Shown here: one piece after another, positions 53,401 through 62,661 of the stretch | Position numbering within the stretch: position 1 is the first letter of the stretch | Layout: each line of letters opens with the position of its first letter | Assembly (NCBI GenBank): GCA_964550655.1 | Contig: CAZKAQ010000003.1 | Span: 17,345-81,344, forward strand | Origin: GCA-1730015 sp964550655 | GTDB taxonomy: Bacteria > Pseudomonadota > Gammaproteobacteria > Granulosicoccales > Granulosicoccaceae | Length of the DNA stretch: 64,000 bases | Direction: 5' to 3' | Made by a program: the position numbers and the translations under genes | Notes under the pieces: generated by a model | What the model was told of the DNA's origin: nothing | The model's input: only the letters and a program-made list of their open reading frames with translations | Database searches by the model: none

Positions 53401-56400
53401 CAGAGCCATGTACCCGCTTTAGCCTGTTCCTGTGTGATTGTTGATACCACCTGCTTTGCATCAATCACACTTTGTTTCTCAACGCGCTTCTGTTCGGCAG
53501 CATCGTTGGCAGAGCGGTCTACGGTGCCGATTTCGTCATCGCTTAGATCAACTGAACTACCGCCACCGCCTGCATCAAACCCGTCAGGTGCATCGACAAA
53601 CCCGCGTGACAAATCGCCACTGGCAGAAACAGAGCTACGACGGGAATCGTTGTCAAATATCCCGCCTTGCAGTTGCCGGTTATTAAGCCTCTCTGCTTGC
53701 TGTAGAGACCAGCTGCCATCGATATTTTTATTGCGCTGTTCAAGTGTGCTAAAAATCTCCTTTGCATCAGACGCAGGACATTCGGCAGCAAAATCTGCTC
53801 GATGAAAATCACCATCTGAAAGACGTACCAATCGACTGTCTGCATCGTCGAGTTGCTCTAGTGATAAAACCTTGAGCTCAAGCCCTTTCGGTAAGGTATG
53901 GGTATCAACCTGAACGACATACTGACCGGGTGCCAACCCGTATAAGCTATACAATCCATCAGCATCTGTAATTGCAAAAGTACCATCCTGCAGGTACACC
54001 GTGACGCCACCGATCGGCAATTCACCGTCGTTATGAATACCGTCGCAGTTCTGATCAACGTAAATCTTGCCAAACAAAGCCGCGCGGTCAGAAAATACCC
54101 CGGTGCGATTAACCCTGACCCTTGCAGTTGCAGTCAACGACTCTATCGTTATGCCACCAGCAGTCTGGCCGGTCACACGGACGGAGTTAATACCATCGCC
54201 ATCAATCGCGGCAGCTGACGGACGTGCAGCATAAGTCACTTCAAGCGACTGACTTTCTGCCAGATCACCAAGACTAAATTCCAATATGTTATCGACCACT
54301 GCCGGGTCAATACCCTGTTCTCCATTGATCAACACACTACCCGGTACAAGCCTGAACCCGAACGGCAATGTATCTATGGCCACAACATCTGACAAATCAC
54401 CTGTCAAATTGCCGATCGTGATGGTATAAAAAACCGACTGGCCTATATCGACTGTTCTGCGCAGTGCGACTTTATCGACAGACAACAGAATCACAGGGTC
54501 TACCAGGTCAAGCGGTATATCCACCGCACCTTGCGCATTAATGCTGGCTCCGAAAAAGACACCGGATCGTTCTATGTTATCGATTCCGTCACGACCATAA
54601 GACAATCCGTGAACCATAAAATCGGTCAGTCGCGACGGTGGTACTTCAGAGGGAAACTGATGCGTCGCTGGAGGCACTACCTGAAGGTAATAGCCGGTAT
54701 CATCTTCTAATCGAGGTAGTGAATATCTGCCATCAGGATCAGATACAAAGCTGAAATCAGCACCGGTGATTGCATCTCTCGCCAGTGCCCCGGTATCATC
54801 CAGCCTGATCTCAATCAAAGCACCGGACACGGGTTCAAAGGTTCGGGAATCAAAAACAATGCTATGCGGGTTCACTACCGCAACTGCCGCTACCACAAGC
54901 CCGGTTTCAGGGCTTCCCAGCCGGGCCAGCAGTTCGTCATTGTCGTTACTTTGCAGTACACAGCCCGGGTTAACCTGATCAATTAACGGCACAATCACGG
55001 ATGCGTCGTCGATTGCAGGACAGGTAGCGCCATTAGCACGGCTATCTGTGGAGAGCACCAACGGCGCGACACTTCTAAAAACATCCGGATTCAAAGTCTG
55101 CAAAAGCACTACACTAACGCGATCACCGGTAATACTTGATTCCACTTCACTGATCACAAATCGGTTACCCGCACTGTCGGTGCGAATCTCCGGGCGGGTG
55201 GAAGCCTGCAATGTAAATTCCAGATATACACCATCACGTGGTGCAAAATACAAGTCGGTATCACTGCGCTCCAACTGATAACGCTCTGCATCAACAAAGT
55301 CAGTATCTGTAAAAAAATCAGGAATTCCGCTGGCGTTCAGCAGGCCCGGTGCCGACTGAATAAACCGCAACTCACTATTATCCAGAGCCGCAGCTGAGGT
55401 AGAAAACGTATTACAGGTGGAGTTACTGACAACATCTGCGATACCGTCTGCATCTGCATCATAAATTGCGGTTGTCAGAATAGATGCGGGAGGCTGGATA
55501 TTATCGTTAACGCTAAACCGTGCATCGAATGCTGCAACTTCATCAGCAACCAACAGTTCAGGCAGGAAATAGTAGCCAACAGCAGTAACAGTATCTTCCG
55601 GTCTCACCGCAGACGCATCAATCCACTCGTTGCGGTTAAAACTTTCGAGTTGCACAAGTGCCAGACCCGGGATCGAGTCGCTGGAGCTCGCAGCATCCAA
55701 CCCGAGGAAGCTTAAATTAGCCGATACCGGCAGTTCAACGACTATGCCTTCCTGCAAATTACCATCGATAACATAGCTGGTGCCGTCTACTACTCCAAAT
55801 CCGATATTGGAAACCACAACTGAGTGAGTTAGCTGATCACCTGCAAAAAGTGGCACACCACAGGATTGATCTGTGTCGAGGGCTATTGCAAGCTCACCGG
55901 GGCTTCCAACAGTTACCAGATTTACGACTGTACGGGTAGTGTCTGACGATACCGATTCAACAGAAAATGGAAACTCCGTTTGCTGCCCCTCCTGAAGAGC
56001 CACAGAAACACGGGCAGTAACGATGACATCGATGGTTTCACCGGGCGGCAGCAAAGCGGTTTCTTCAATAACAGGTTCGTCTGCATCAACATTCCCGTTG
56101 CTGTTAATATCGTGAAAGATTACTAGCTCATCGAATAGCCCATCCGAAAACGGCGTAGCATCGGTGTCAAAGACAAAGTTATAGTTGTCTCCCGTATTGC
56201 CTTCATTGACAATACGATGCGGAAATCTGGCAACTACTCCGGCTGCAACATTCAATGAATGAATATTCTGAACCGAGAACGCGAAATAATTACCCACGGA
56301 AACAGTGGTGGCATTACTGATAGATTCCTGAGGCTCGTCTTTACTCAGAATCTCATAGATAATTGTGGCACGGTTTAGAATCACCGTACCGGGTGGAGTC

Positions 56401-56519
56401 AAAGCAAGGGCTACTACACAAAAACCAAAGCACAGCAGTAAAGTCAGCTGTACTTTGTTAAGTAGTTTCCAGAGTTGAGCCATATGGAGTTTGCTGTCAT
56501 CGCGAACAACTCGGGACAT
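50424..56519 (-). CDS. Giant DUF11/SdrD protein with C-terminal outer-membrane beta-barrel
   Basis: 2031 residues. A signal sequence (about 20-42) precedes the GTVILNRATIIYE module. DUF11-like sandwiches extend to about 540, then a carboxypeptidase-regulatory-like module at about 548-650, another DUF11 at about 677-800 and an SdrD-B-like module near 815-900 (YVDQNCDGIHNDGELPIGGV). A Ser/Asp/Gln-rich linker covers about 925-1030, and an Ig-like part reaches about 1235. The last ~790 residues show alternating strands with aromatic ends (LTIGASFTRDEQ, IGIYGSYDISKQTRLSLSLA) typical of a large beta-barrel. The final residues are LFKWLE rather than the usual terminal Phe. I infer the operon's outer-membrane anchor or export channel. 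Confidence 0.85.
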   Translation of the reverse strand: MSRVVRDDSKLHMAQLWKLLNKVQLTLLLCFGFCVVALALTPPGTVILNRATIIYEILSKDEPQESISNATTVSVGNYFAFSVQNIHSLNVAAGVVARFPHRIVNEGNTGDNYNFVFDTDATPFSDGLFDELVIFHDINSNGNVDADEPVIEETALLPPGETIDVIVTARVSVALQEGQQTEFPFSVESVSSDTTRTVVNLVTVGSPGELAIALDTDQSCGVPLFAGDQLTHSVVVSNIGFGVVDGTSYVIDGNLQEGIVVELPVSANLSFLGLDAASSSDSIPGLALVQLESFNRNEWIDASAVRPEDTVTAVGYYFLPELLVADEVAAFDARFSVNDNIQPPASILTTAIYDADADGIADVVSNSTCNTFSTSAAALDNSELRFIQSAPGLLNASGIPDFFTDTDFVDAERYQLERSDTDLYFAPRDGVYLEFTLQASTRPEIRTDSAGNRFVISEVESSITGDRVSVVLLQTLNPDVFRSVAPLVLSTDSRANGATCPAIDDASVIVPLIDQVNPGCVLQSNDNDELLARLGSPETGLVVAAVAVVNPHSIVFDSRTFEPVSGALIEIRLDDTGALARDAITGADFSFVSDPDGRYSLPRLEDDTGYYLQVVPPATHQFPSEVPPSRLTDFMVHGLSYGRDGIDNIERSGVFFGASINAQGAVDIPLDLVDPVILLSVDKVALRRTVDIGQSVFYTITIGNLTGDLSDVVAIDTLPFGFRLVPGSVLINGEQGIDPAVVDNILEFSLGDLAESQSLEVTYAARPSAAAIDGDGINSVRVTGQTAGGITIESLTATARVRVNRTGVFSDRAALFGKIYVDQNCDGIHNDGELPIGGVTVYLQDGTFAITDADGLYSLYGLAPGQYVVQVDTHTLPKGLELKVLSLEQLDDADSRLVRLSDGDFHRADFAAECPASDAKEIFSTLEQRNKNIDGSWSLQQAERLNNRQLQGGIFDNDSRRSSVSASGDLSRGFVDAPDGFDAGGGGSSVDLSDDEIGTVDRSANDAAEQKRVEKQSVIDAKQVVSTITQEQAKAGTWLWPQNDLSLNGRFMVVIRSGLDPTLYVNGEPVASTHIGERIENRREKAQVVVWYGVELDSGENTVEVKATGPFGNERVLATGLFKRPSVGTQIVLNAQSLVVPADSGRSTLPITVSILDENGYPALGVYFINLENSDGHWLEPDIQDNEPGHQIRIENGKRTIYYRTSGAAGEVSVKASTGNFSDQLVINQVTENRPLLVSGFIEAGGYFALDEIGEFSASTDLGELDGSARFDAKAALFVKGTVKDNYNLTLAYDSDSSNSRDLLRDINPTLHYPVHGDASIRGFEAQSRSKLYVRIERENSSLTWGDYVTDDDANQRDLARQNRTLTGINAVYDDGSNRLRVFAASEENQNIVEEIRGNGSALEFRLRQFPIVPNSETVELITRSRDNPDLILESVRFSQAGDYHLDDELGFLSFASSIPTLDADQNPVFIRVTYSVEEGGEDNLIAGARFDRSIGDNLTIGASFTRDEQIEDGRNLIGIYGSYDISKQTRLSLSLAHSDSSQTGVGSAHSFSLDHDWSQNNSASTSITHQWADEKFSNAGSSVSAGRTETSVTHTQKINGKTRLLLEARQSRISSGVIEKRLVAGAALEASIREWRVRAGLRRIQQESEDGTDRFSTLLLDGSRKFNFRGKPGQADIEIEQDLSRLSRTRVTAGAKLALHDAVDGYARYEVTNNLLSIASLSGDLVTESFAVGVESDAFPSTRLYSEYRMRDAFESKDFESATGVKGDYEILEGLRISPNFEYIERIGGLDGDSLSLSVGLVDTRNRNTRRLIRLESRLSSETDHYGLRASVTSRLNDDWTGIVSDNLSYQDNRSSDDVLRHSLIAGLARRPKYENKHHMLFTYRLEQEREVSNGLDRTVHIASTHQNVQIDKDTTFSGRIGLKHDTSKFSFNRISDFALLADARLSFDYNRRLNFDTGVGALSTDGASEVRYSLGIGLNYILHRNLQLSFAYNLIGFRDNDLDEQEYNAQGAQVGLRYKLDEELFKWLE

Positions 56520-56552
56520 CGCTTAGCGCGATGTCACTTTCGACAATTAACC

Positions 56553-59510
56553 CTAATCAACCTGAACAGAGAACTGCACGGTAGCAAATTCACCGGCGAT
56601 CAATTCTCCACCCAGACCGGAAGCAGGTGTTGCACCGGTTCCTACATAGAACACCACGTCACCGGCAGTTTCTTCGCCTTCATCATCGCCAACAGTATCT
56701 GTTACTGGAACTAGTACGCAGTTCTGACTCTGGCAGTAGCTCATGCTTCCCGGCACATAGGTGGTAAACGCCGGTGCAGCATCACGAACCTGCACGTTAA
56801 AGGCGTTTGCAGCGCCCTGGTTCTGCGCCACAATCTGCCAGACGAGACACTGACCTGGTTCGACCGTTCCGGGGTTACTGACAAAAGCCGTATCCGGAGT
56901 GCCATCACAGTTATTGTCAATCGCAACCGTTTTAATGATATTGACCTGTCCGGAAACCACCTGGGTTTGGTTTTGCGCTGTTACCACATCACCGGTATCT
57001 ACATTGGTGGCATTAATAGTCAATACATCAACTTCGTTGTCCACCGCATTGGCTGGCGCGAATACAGTCGCGTCAATAGGTAACAATTCGCCTGCATCAA
57101 GTGTGAATATCGGCTGACCTGAAGCACTTATCGCGACTTCTACCGCGACAACAGAGCCGTTAGGTTGTTGTACCTGAATAGTACCTGCAGTGATGTTGGC
57201 AAGCTCTGTATCTGCGGCGCCATCACCGTCAGTATCAACAGATAGAGTACTGCTCCAGCTCGCCTGACTATTACTTGAGTCAATCTCATAGGTAGCCGCG
57301 TCATTACCGTTGTTGGCTAAGGTATTCTGATACAGTTCAGTGCCACCCGGAGCAATCTGGGCCGAACCATTGGGTGAAAGTGATGCCGCTATTACCGGAT
57401 TAACATCGACAGCAGCAGTAGTCACATCGCTTGCACCGGTACTGTTAGAAGTCACCTGAAAGAACAACAGATAGTCGCCATCACCATCGTTGTTACCGTC
57501 AACCGTTTCGACAACACCGTCAGCGTCATTATCTACGGAGTAGTTACCAACGGCTAGTGTCTGATCCGGAATGCTAACCACTGCAATGATTTCAAAGTCA
57601 GTACTCTGACCCGCAATGACCGGTGTCGCAGTGACAGGTGCACCGGTGGGATTACCATTGCTGTCAGAAAGAAAGAACTCCACGTTCCAGCCAGACGGCA
57701 AATTGTTTACAGCACTGGTGGCTGAATCAAAAACACCACCCGCTGCCAGTTGAAAAGCGTTACCTGCATTGCCGTCGTTGTCGATAAACAACGGGATGTT
57801 CACACTGGTGTTAACATCAGCTGCAATAGTAGATACTGCCGAATAGTCAGGTGTACCAATTGGATTCTCATCAGTACCGAGTACACCGCCCGACGCATTG
57901 TGTATATCGATAGTAGATTCTACTATGTTCCCCAGTCTTACGGTAACCGTATCGGTGATACCTGTATCATTTGCCGAAGTCACAGTAACCACAGCATCAT
58001 AGTTACCCGGTCCGTTAATTGACGCAGGCAGCTGTGCGATGACTGTAATGGTCTCGCTTGAACCTACCGGAATCAGACCTGCATCAACACCAAAAGCACC
58101 ATTCGAATCACCGAGCTGAACCGTAATTGCTTCATTCCAGAAGGTAAATACGGTGCCGGCAGGAAAGCTTGTATTACTAATTGACAGCTCCAGAATGTCG
58201 TCAGCATTACCGTTATTTGCAACTAAATTTCTGAAAATTACTCTTTCTCCGGCTGACGCCTGATCGACCAGCTGGACGTCATTCGCCGCATCATCGTCCT
58301 GACCATCATTGATGCTGTCACCACCGGTGTTCTCAGCAGTATCGGTGATGGTTACCAACGCTATATTACCGATTGTGACATTAGCCTGATTGGTAGGAAT
58401 TGGTGTATCTGCTACACCGTCGCCGTCAACATCAGCGGTAATGTAAGCGATATTTGAAATCCTCGTACCACCTGAAACCAGGGCAGGATCGTAACTAACC
58501 GTATATGAAACAGTCACTGTGGCATTCGCAGGCAGAACTGCATCCGTTGCAGTGAGACCATCCAGAGTATCCAACGTGTCGCCATCGTTGTTATAGTCAA
58601 TGCCGTCCGCGGTTTCGTCCAATACACCAACACCAAACGCTGGCAGTATGTCACTGTTGCTTGTGATCAGACCGCTGGCTACAGCACTGCCTGCTACAAA
58701 ATTCGTATTAGCAGGAATCGCATCCTGCAGCACCACATTGAGTGCATCGGCGTTGCCATTGTTCTGAATGGTGATGGTGTAGTCGATTTGCGCAGCAGCA
58801 GAATTATGAACCGAGTTTTTGGTAGCACCGACTACCGCATCTCCGGTTACGGTAATCAATGATTCAACCGTGCCATCCAGACCGTCAGGTCCCTGGTTCG
58901 CCGTAAGATCCGAAACACTGGCGGCTACTGCACTGCCTGTACCTTCCTGCGCTTGTGCAGTTAGTGTGACACCCAGTTCTTCACCTGCCAGCGCATCACT
59001 TGGCACTTCGGCACGAACAACAATGCTCGCTATCTCGCCTGCCGTTAAAGTCAGATCAGTAATCGCTGGCTCACCAGCATCTGCCTGACCATTGTTGTTA
59101 AGGTCAGCGAATATCACGATGCTGTCTGCGTCTATATCATCACCACCGACTATGCCGTCAATAGCAGACAAGTCGTAGGTGTCCGGGCCATTACCGGTGT
59201 TTTCCAATGTATAGGAAATGTCCACAGGCTGACCTGGTGACGCGGCAACACTGGTATCAGTTGAATTGATCGACGCAGAATAAACCTGCGCGACAGTAAC
59301 AATCGCTTCATTGGACTGCGCCGTGAATGAGTTTCCAGCGGAGTCTTCATAGCTAACGGTTGCCAGATTCCTGATTTCTGTGCCTGCAATCGTAGCACCG
59401 TAGGCACTAAGCGTGACACCTGTAGCCATCAATACAGCAGTTGCCGGAAGCAACTTCCAGGCGGTTTTTCTACATTTTTGGATAGAGAAATCCATATTCA
59501 ATTTACTCAC
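56553..59510 (-). CDS. Exported DUF11-repeat protein B
   Basis: 985 residues. The longest frame starts with GTG; an ATG five codons later (59495) is as likely. A signal sequence (LLPATAVLMATGVTLSAYG) is followed by the shared GTEIRNLATVSYEDSAG module and the calcium-type loop DLNNNGQADAGEPAI. A clear DUF11 unit lies at about 225-345 (VVGATKNSVHNSAAAQIDYT), and further beta-sandwiches lead to a C-terminal unit with DNNCDGTPDTAF and the end VQFSVQVD. The sequence is very rich in Asp, Asn, Gly, Ala and Thr and nearly free of lysine, like exported fibre or S-layer proteins. Function unknown. Confidence 0.83.
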   Translation of the reverse strand: MSKLNMDFSIQKCRKTAWKLLPATAVLMATGVTLSAYGATIAGTEIRNLATVSYEDSAGNSFTAQSNEAIVTVAQVYSASINSTDTSVAASPGQPVDISYTLENTGNGPDTYDLSAIDGIVGGDDIDADSIVIFADLNNNGQADAGEPAITDLTLTAGEIASIVVRAEVPSDALAGEELGVTLTAQAQEGTGSAVAASVSDLTANQGPDGLDGTVESLITVTGDAVVGATKNSVHNSAAAQIDYTITIQNNGNADALNVVLQDAIPANTNFVAGSAVASGLITSNSDILPAFGVGVLDETADGIDYNNDGDTLDTLDGLTATDAVLPANATVTVSYTVSYDPALVSGGTRISNIAYITADVDGDGVADTPIPTNQANVTIGNIALVTITDTAENTGGDSINDGQDDDAANDVQLVDQASAGERVIFRNLVANNGNADDILELSISNTSFPAGTVFTFWNEAITVQLGDSNGAFGVDAGLIPVGSSETITVIAQLPASINGPGNYDAVVTVTSANDTGITDTVTVRLGNIVESTIDIHNASGGVLGTDENPIGTPDYSAVSTIAADVNTSVNIPLFIDNDGNAGNAFQLAAGGVFDSATSAVNNLPSGWNVEFFLSDSNGNPTGAPVTATPVIAGQSTDFEIIAVVSIPDQTLAVGNYSVDNDADGVVETVDGNNDGDGDYLLFFQVTSNSTGASDVTTAAVDVNPVIAASLSPNGSAQIAPGGTELYQNTLANNGNDAATYEIDSSNSQASWSSTLSVDTDGDGAADTELANITAGTIQVQQPNGSVVAVEVAISASGQPIFTLDAGELLPIDATVFAPANAVDNEVDVLTINATNVDTGDVVTAQNQTQVVSGQVNIIKTVAIDNNCDGTPDTAFVSNPGTVEPGQCLVWQIVAQNQGAANAFNVQVRDAAPAFTTYVPGSMSYCQSQNCVLVPVTDTVGDDEGEETAGDVVFYVGTGATPASGLGGELIAGEFATVQFSVQVD

Positions 59511-59588
59511 TGTTATTTATGCCTGTCCTCAGGATTAAAGTCGCGGTTCGTCCATGGCTGCTTTATCTCGGTAAGAATTTTTTAGCTA

Positions 59589-60074
59589 TTAATTAACGCG
59601 CACACGATAGGTATAGAACTGAGTACCACCATCCGGGTTTATAGCGTTTTCAGCTTTCCACTTAAGATGTGTGTACTCTTCAGGTGGCACGACTTTCTCA
59701 ACCACCTCGCCTGACTCTTTTGTCTCAAGGCGGATTACAGGCTCGGATTCAAACGTTTTTCCACCGTCGATACTGACCAGAAGCGCTGCTGCAACGTCTG
59801 CATTAGCCGTATCGGATACATAGCTTGTACCTTCCGGTACCGGGCCTACTACAGTAAGTCCGTCTATTTTGCTATCGCTGATATTGGTGTAGGTAAGGTG
59901 GTATTCAACCAGCTGATTCGGCTCTACCTCTTTTGCCTCAGTCAGGGTTTCACGGTCATCTTTAAGTTCGACGACAAACGCTTCCATCGCCCCCTGTATC
60001 GGATCATCCGCATAAGCAGCACTAAGGCCAAAAAAAGGTATCGCTATTATCGTCGCAAAAAGTAGCTGTCGCAT
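59589..60074 (-). CDS. Small exported single-domain DUF11-like protein
   Basis: 161 residues from an ATG at 60074, which has AGGAG seven bases upstream; a longer start at 60092 lies before that site. A Sec signal (MRQLLFATIIAIPFFGLSAAYA) is followed by a single DUF11-like sandwich (VEYHLTYTNISDSKIDGLTV, then VPEGTSYVSDTANAD), ending TYRVRVN. It is the first gene of the operon and the only one with a single domain, so it could be a minor subunit, cap or periplasmic partner of the large proteins. Confidence 0.8.
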   Translation of the reverse strand: MRQLLFATIIAIPFFGLSAAYADDPIQGAMEAFVVELKDDRETLTEAKEVEPNQLVEYHLTYTNISDSKIDGLTVVGPVPEGTSYVSDTANADVAAALLVSIDGGKTFESEPVIRLETKESGEVVEKVVPPEEYTHLKWKAENAINPDGGTQFYTYRVRVN

Positions 60075-60300
60075 TGAGATCTCCTGACTCATAATTCAAC
60101 AAGCGCAAAGGAGCAATACCTATTCCTTTTACTTATCCTGAATTCACCTCCGCTGCGATCTGACACAAGTATCAATCAAAATTGCGACCCTCATCACAAG
60201 TTATGCCGCGACTGACCCTAAAGTCCGAGGCTCGCCTCGCCGACGGAATTGCCGTACTATCTGCCGCTTTCCAGTGAATAACAGGCCACAAAATCCGGCT

Positions 60301-61797
60301 ATGTCCGCCTCAGCTCAACCGACAATCTATTGGTTCAGACGCGATTTACGATTGCAGGACAACCCGGCTCTGCACTGGGCGGTCGCGCGCAAAGAACCGG
60401 TGATTTGTGTCTACATTCACGACAACCAGACTAAAAACCACTGGTCACTTGGAGAAGCATCGTGCTGGTGGCTGCACCACTCACTGGAGTCACTACACAG
60501 CGGACTTAAGTCTGCGGGCAACCGCCTGCGTTTGTTTAGTGGTGCACCGGAAAAGATTCTCACCGACCTTGCGGCTCAGACCAACGCAAAAGCAATCACC
60601 TGGAACCGACGGTATGAGCCTGAGTCGATAGAACTGGACAAACACCTCAAAGCACTGCTCAAAGAACAGGGGCTGACCGTAAATACGACACCGGGGAATC
60701 TCTGTCACGAACCATGGCAGGTCGGCAGAGTTGATCGTAACGCCCGCTATCGTGAGTCTGCAGCTGACGGCATGCTTCCTTATAAAGTATTTACAGCCTA
60801 CTGGCGTGCTTCTTTAAAACAAAAAAGTATTCCGCTGACCCCTTCTGTAAAAGCGATAAAGGGAGTGAATAAAAAATTCACTGGTGAAAAAAAACTTAAA
60901 GAGCTTGATCTGCTGCCATCATTGCCATGGGCAGATCAATTTTCTCAGCACTGGCAACCCGGTGAAAAAAGCGCGGCCGGTGTTCTTCAGGCATTTTGTA
61001 AACGACAGATTAAAGAATACGACACGTCTCGTGACTTACCGGCATTGTCAGGCACCTCAGGTTTGTCACCTCATCTGGCATTCGGTGAAATTACACCGCG
61101 GCAGATTAACGCTGTTGTCGCTCGTAAATTAAAAAACAAAACACTAACAGCAGACGAAAACACCGAAACCTTTCTAAAAGAGATAGGCTGGCGTGAGTTC
61201 GCTTATCATTTGCTTTATCACTTTCCACACACCACAGACCTGCCGCTTGATAAGCGTTTTAAAAAATTTCCGTGGAACAAACCCTCGCCCGAAGAACTCA
61301 CGCGCTGGCAACAAGGACACACCGGTATACCACTTATTGACGCAGGCATGAGGCAGCTATGGCAAACCGGCTGGATGCACAACCGTGTGCGCATGGTCGT
61401 CGGTTCACTGTTGGTGAAGAATATGGGTTATCACTGGCTTGAGGGTGCGCGCTGGTTCTGGGATACACTACTCGACGCAGATCTGGCCAGCAATACCATG
61501 GGCTGGCAGTGGGTCGCCGGCAGTGGCGCTGATGCCGCACCCTACTTCCGGGTATTCAACCCGGTCAGGCAAGGTGAAAGGTTCGACCCAGATGGCGAAT
61601 ATATACGACAATGGGTACCGGAAATTGCCGGACTTTCGAAAAAAACTATCCACAGCCCCTGGACTGCAAGCGAAACCGAGCTGACAGAGGCAGGTATTGA
61701 ACTGGGGAAAACCTACCCTCACCCTGTTGCTGATCTGAAAAACACACGGGTAGAAGCGCTCGAACGCTTTGCTAAAATAAAGACCGCTCAGCGTTAA
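60301..61797 (+). CDS. phrB: Deoxyribodipyrimidine photolyase (class I)
   Basis: 498 residues from the ATG at 60301; a GTG nine codons upstream has no better support. It repairs cyclobutane pyrimidine dimers with light. The N-terminal antenna domain begins IYWFRRDLRLQDNPAL; the FAD domain holds FLKEIGWREFAYHLLYHFP, GMRQLWQTGWMHNRVRM and DLASNTMGWQWVAGSGADAAPYFRVFNP, with the tryptophans of the electron-transfer chain in place. Length fits class I. Divergent from the DUF11 operon and followed by an SDR gene after 31 bases. Confidence 0.95.
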   Translation: MSASAQPTIYWFRRDLRLQDNPALHWAVARKEPVICVYIHDNQTKNHWSLGEASCWWLHHSLESLHSGLKSAGNRLRLFSGAPEKILTDLAAQTNAKAITWNRRYEPESIELDKHLKALLKEQGLTVNTTPGNLCHEPWQVGRVDRNARYRESAADGMLPYKVFTAYWRASLKQKSIPLTPSVKAIKGVNKKFTGEKKLKELDLLPSLPWADQFSQHWQPGEKSAAGVLQAFCKRQIKEYDTSRDLPALSGTSGLSPHLAFGEITPRQINAVVARKLKNKTLTADENTETFLKEIGWREFAYHLLYHFPHTTDLPLDKRFKKFPWNKPSPEELTRWQQGHTGIPLIDAGMRQLWQTGWMHNRVRMVVGSLLVKNMGYHWLEGARWFWDTLLDADLASNTMGWQWVAGSGADAAPYFRVFNPVRQGERFDPDGEYIRQWVPEIAGLSKKTIHSPWTASETELTEAGIELGKTYPHPVADLKNTRVEALERFAKIKTAQR

Positions 61798-61828
61798 ACC
61801 TGTCCGACTACACCATAAAGGCGATACC

Positions 61829-62590
61829 TTGTCAGAGCTAATTAAATCTTTTCAGCCACAGCCCGATGCTCTGTCCGGTAAGACAATTCTTATCACAGGG
61901 GCCGCAGGCGGTCTGGGCAGCGCTATTGCAAAAGCCGCAGCCAGAGTCGGCGCCGAGCTCGTACTACTGGATAACAATCAGAACAAACTCAACCTGCTTC
62001 ATGATGACATTGAAGCAGAATGCGGTGTACAACCCGGCTTGTATCCACTGGATATGCGTGGTGCCGACATCGATGACTACAGCACACTCGCCACTACAAT
62101 AGCTGATGAATTTAAAGCTCTCAACGGTATAGTCCACTGTGCAGCAACGCTTGGACAAATGAGCCCGATAGACCATATGGATGCCAAAGCATGGCAGGAA
62201 ACTTTCACCATTAATCTGCACGCACCCATACTGCTTACTAAAGCCCTGCTTCCACTAATGCGAACCAGTGGCAACGGAAGCATTGTTTTTACTACAGATA
62301 GTAAGCACTCTGCTTACTGGGGAGCGTATGGTATTAGCAAGACGTCAATAGAGACGGCAATGCGAATCATTGCAGATGAACTCAGCGCTGGTCACGAAAC
62401 CGGAAACTCCGGTAGTCTGACTTGCAATGCCATTAACCCGGGCCCGATGCGCACCAACCTCAGAACCTCAGCATACCCCGGAGAAGATCCGAACACTGTA
62501 CCACCGCCGGAAGAAAAAGTACCGGCATACCTCTATCTATTAAGTGCCGCAGATAAATCGCTTAACGGCAAAAACATAGAGCTCGATTAA
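61829..62590 (+). CDS. YciK-like short-chain dehydrogenase
   Basis: 253 residues starting at a TTG preceded by AAAGGCG at good spacing. Rossmann motif TGAAGGLGSA binds NAD(P); the catalytic Tyr/Lys pair is in WGAYGISKTS, with serine/threonine residues in SIVFTTDSKHS ahead. The NPGPMRTNLR block and overall layout match the YciK subgroup of SDR proteins, whose substrate is not settled. Probably co-transcribed with the photolyase gene; convergent with a second SDR gene. Confidence 0.88.
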   Translation: MSELIKSFQPQPDALSGKTILITGAAGGLGSAIAKAAARVGAELVLLDNNQNKLNLLHDDIEAECGVQPGLYPLDMRGADIDDYSTLATTIADEFKALNGIVHCAATLGQMSPIDHMDAKAWQETFTINLHAPILLTKALLPLMRTSGNGSIVFTTDSKHSAYWGAYGISKTSIETAMRIIADELSAGHETGNSGSLTCNAINPGPMRTNLRTSAYPGEDPNTVPPPEEKVPAYLYLLSAADKSLNGKNIELD

Positions 62591-62661
62591 AACTTCAGCT
62601 CACTGTTTATTCCTGATAGCATCAAATGATAAAAGCAACTTCACGCTTGACGCTGTCTTCT

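Noticed and set aside
53284..53805. 173-codon plus-strand open frame in the giant barrel gene
   Set aside because: Antisense to the Ser/Asp-rich linker; low-complexity shadow.
42997..60074. Possibility that the DUF11 genes are sortase-anchored Gram-positive-type proteins
   Set aside because: No LPxTG-type C termini or sortase gene; flanking genes and the barrel indicate an outer membrane.
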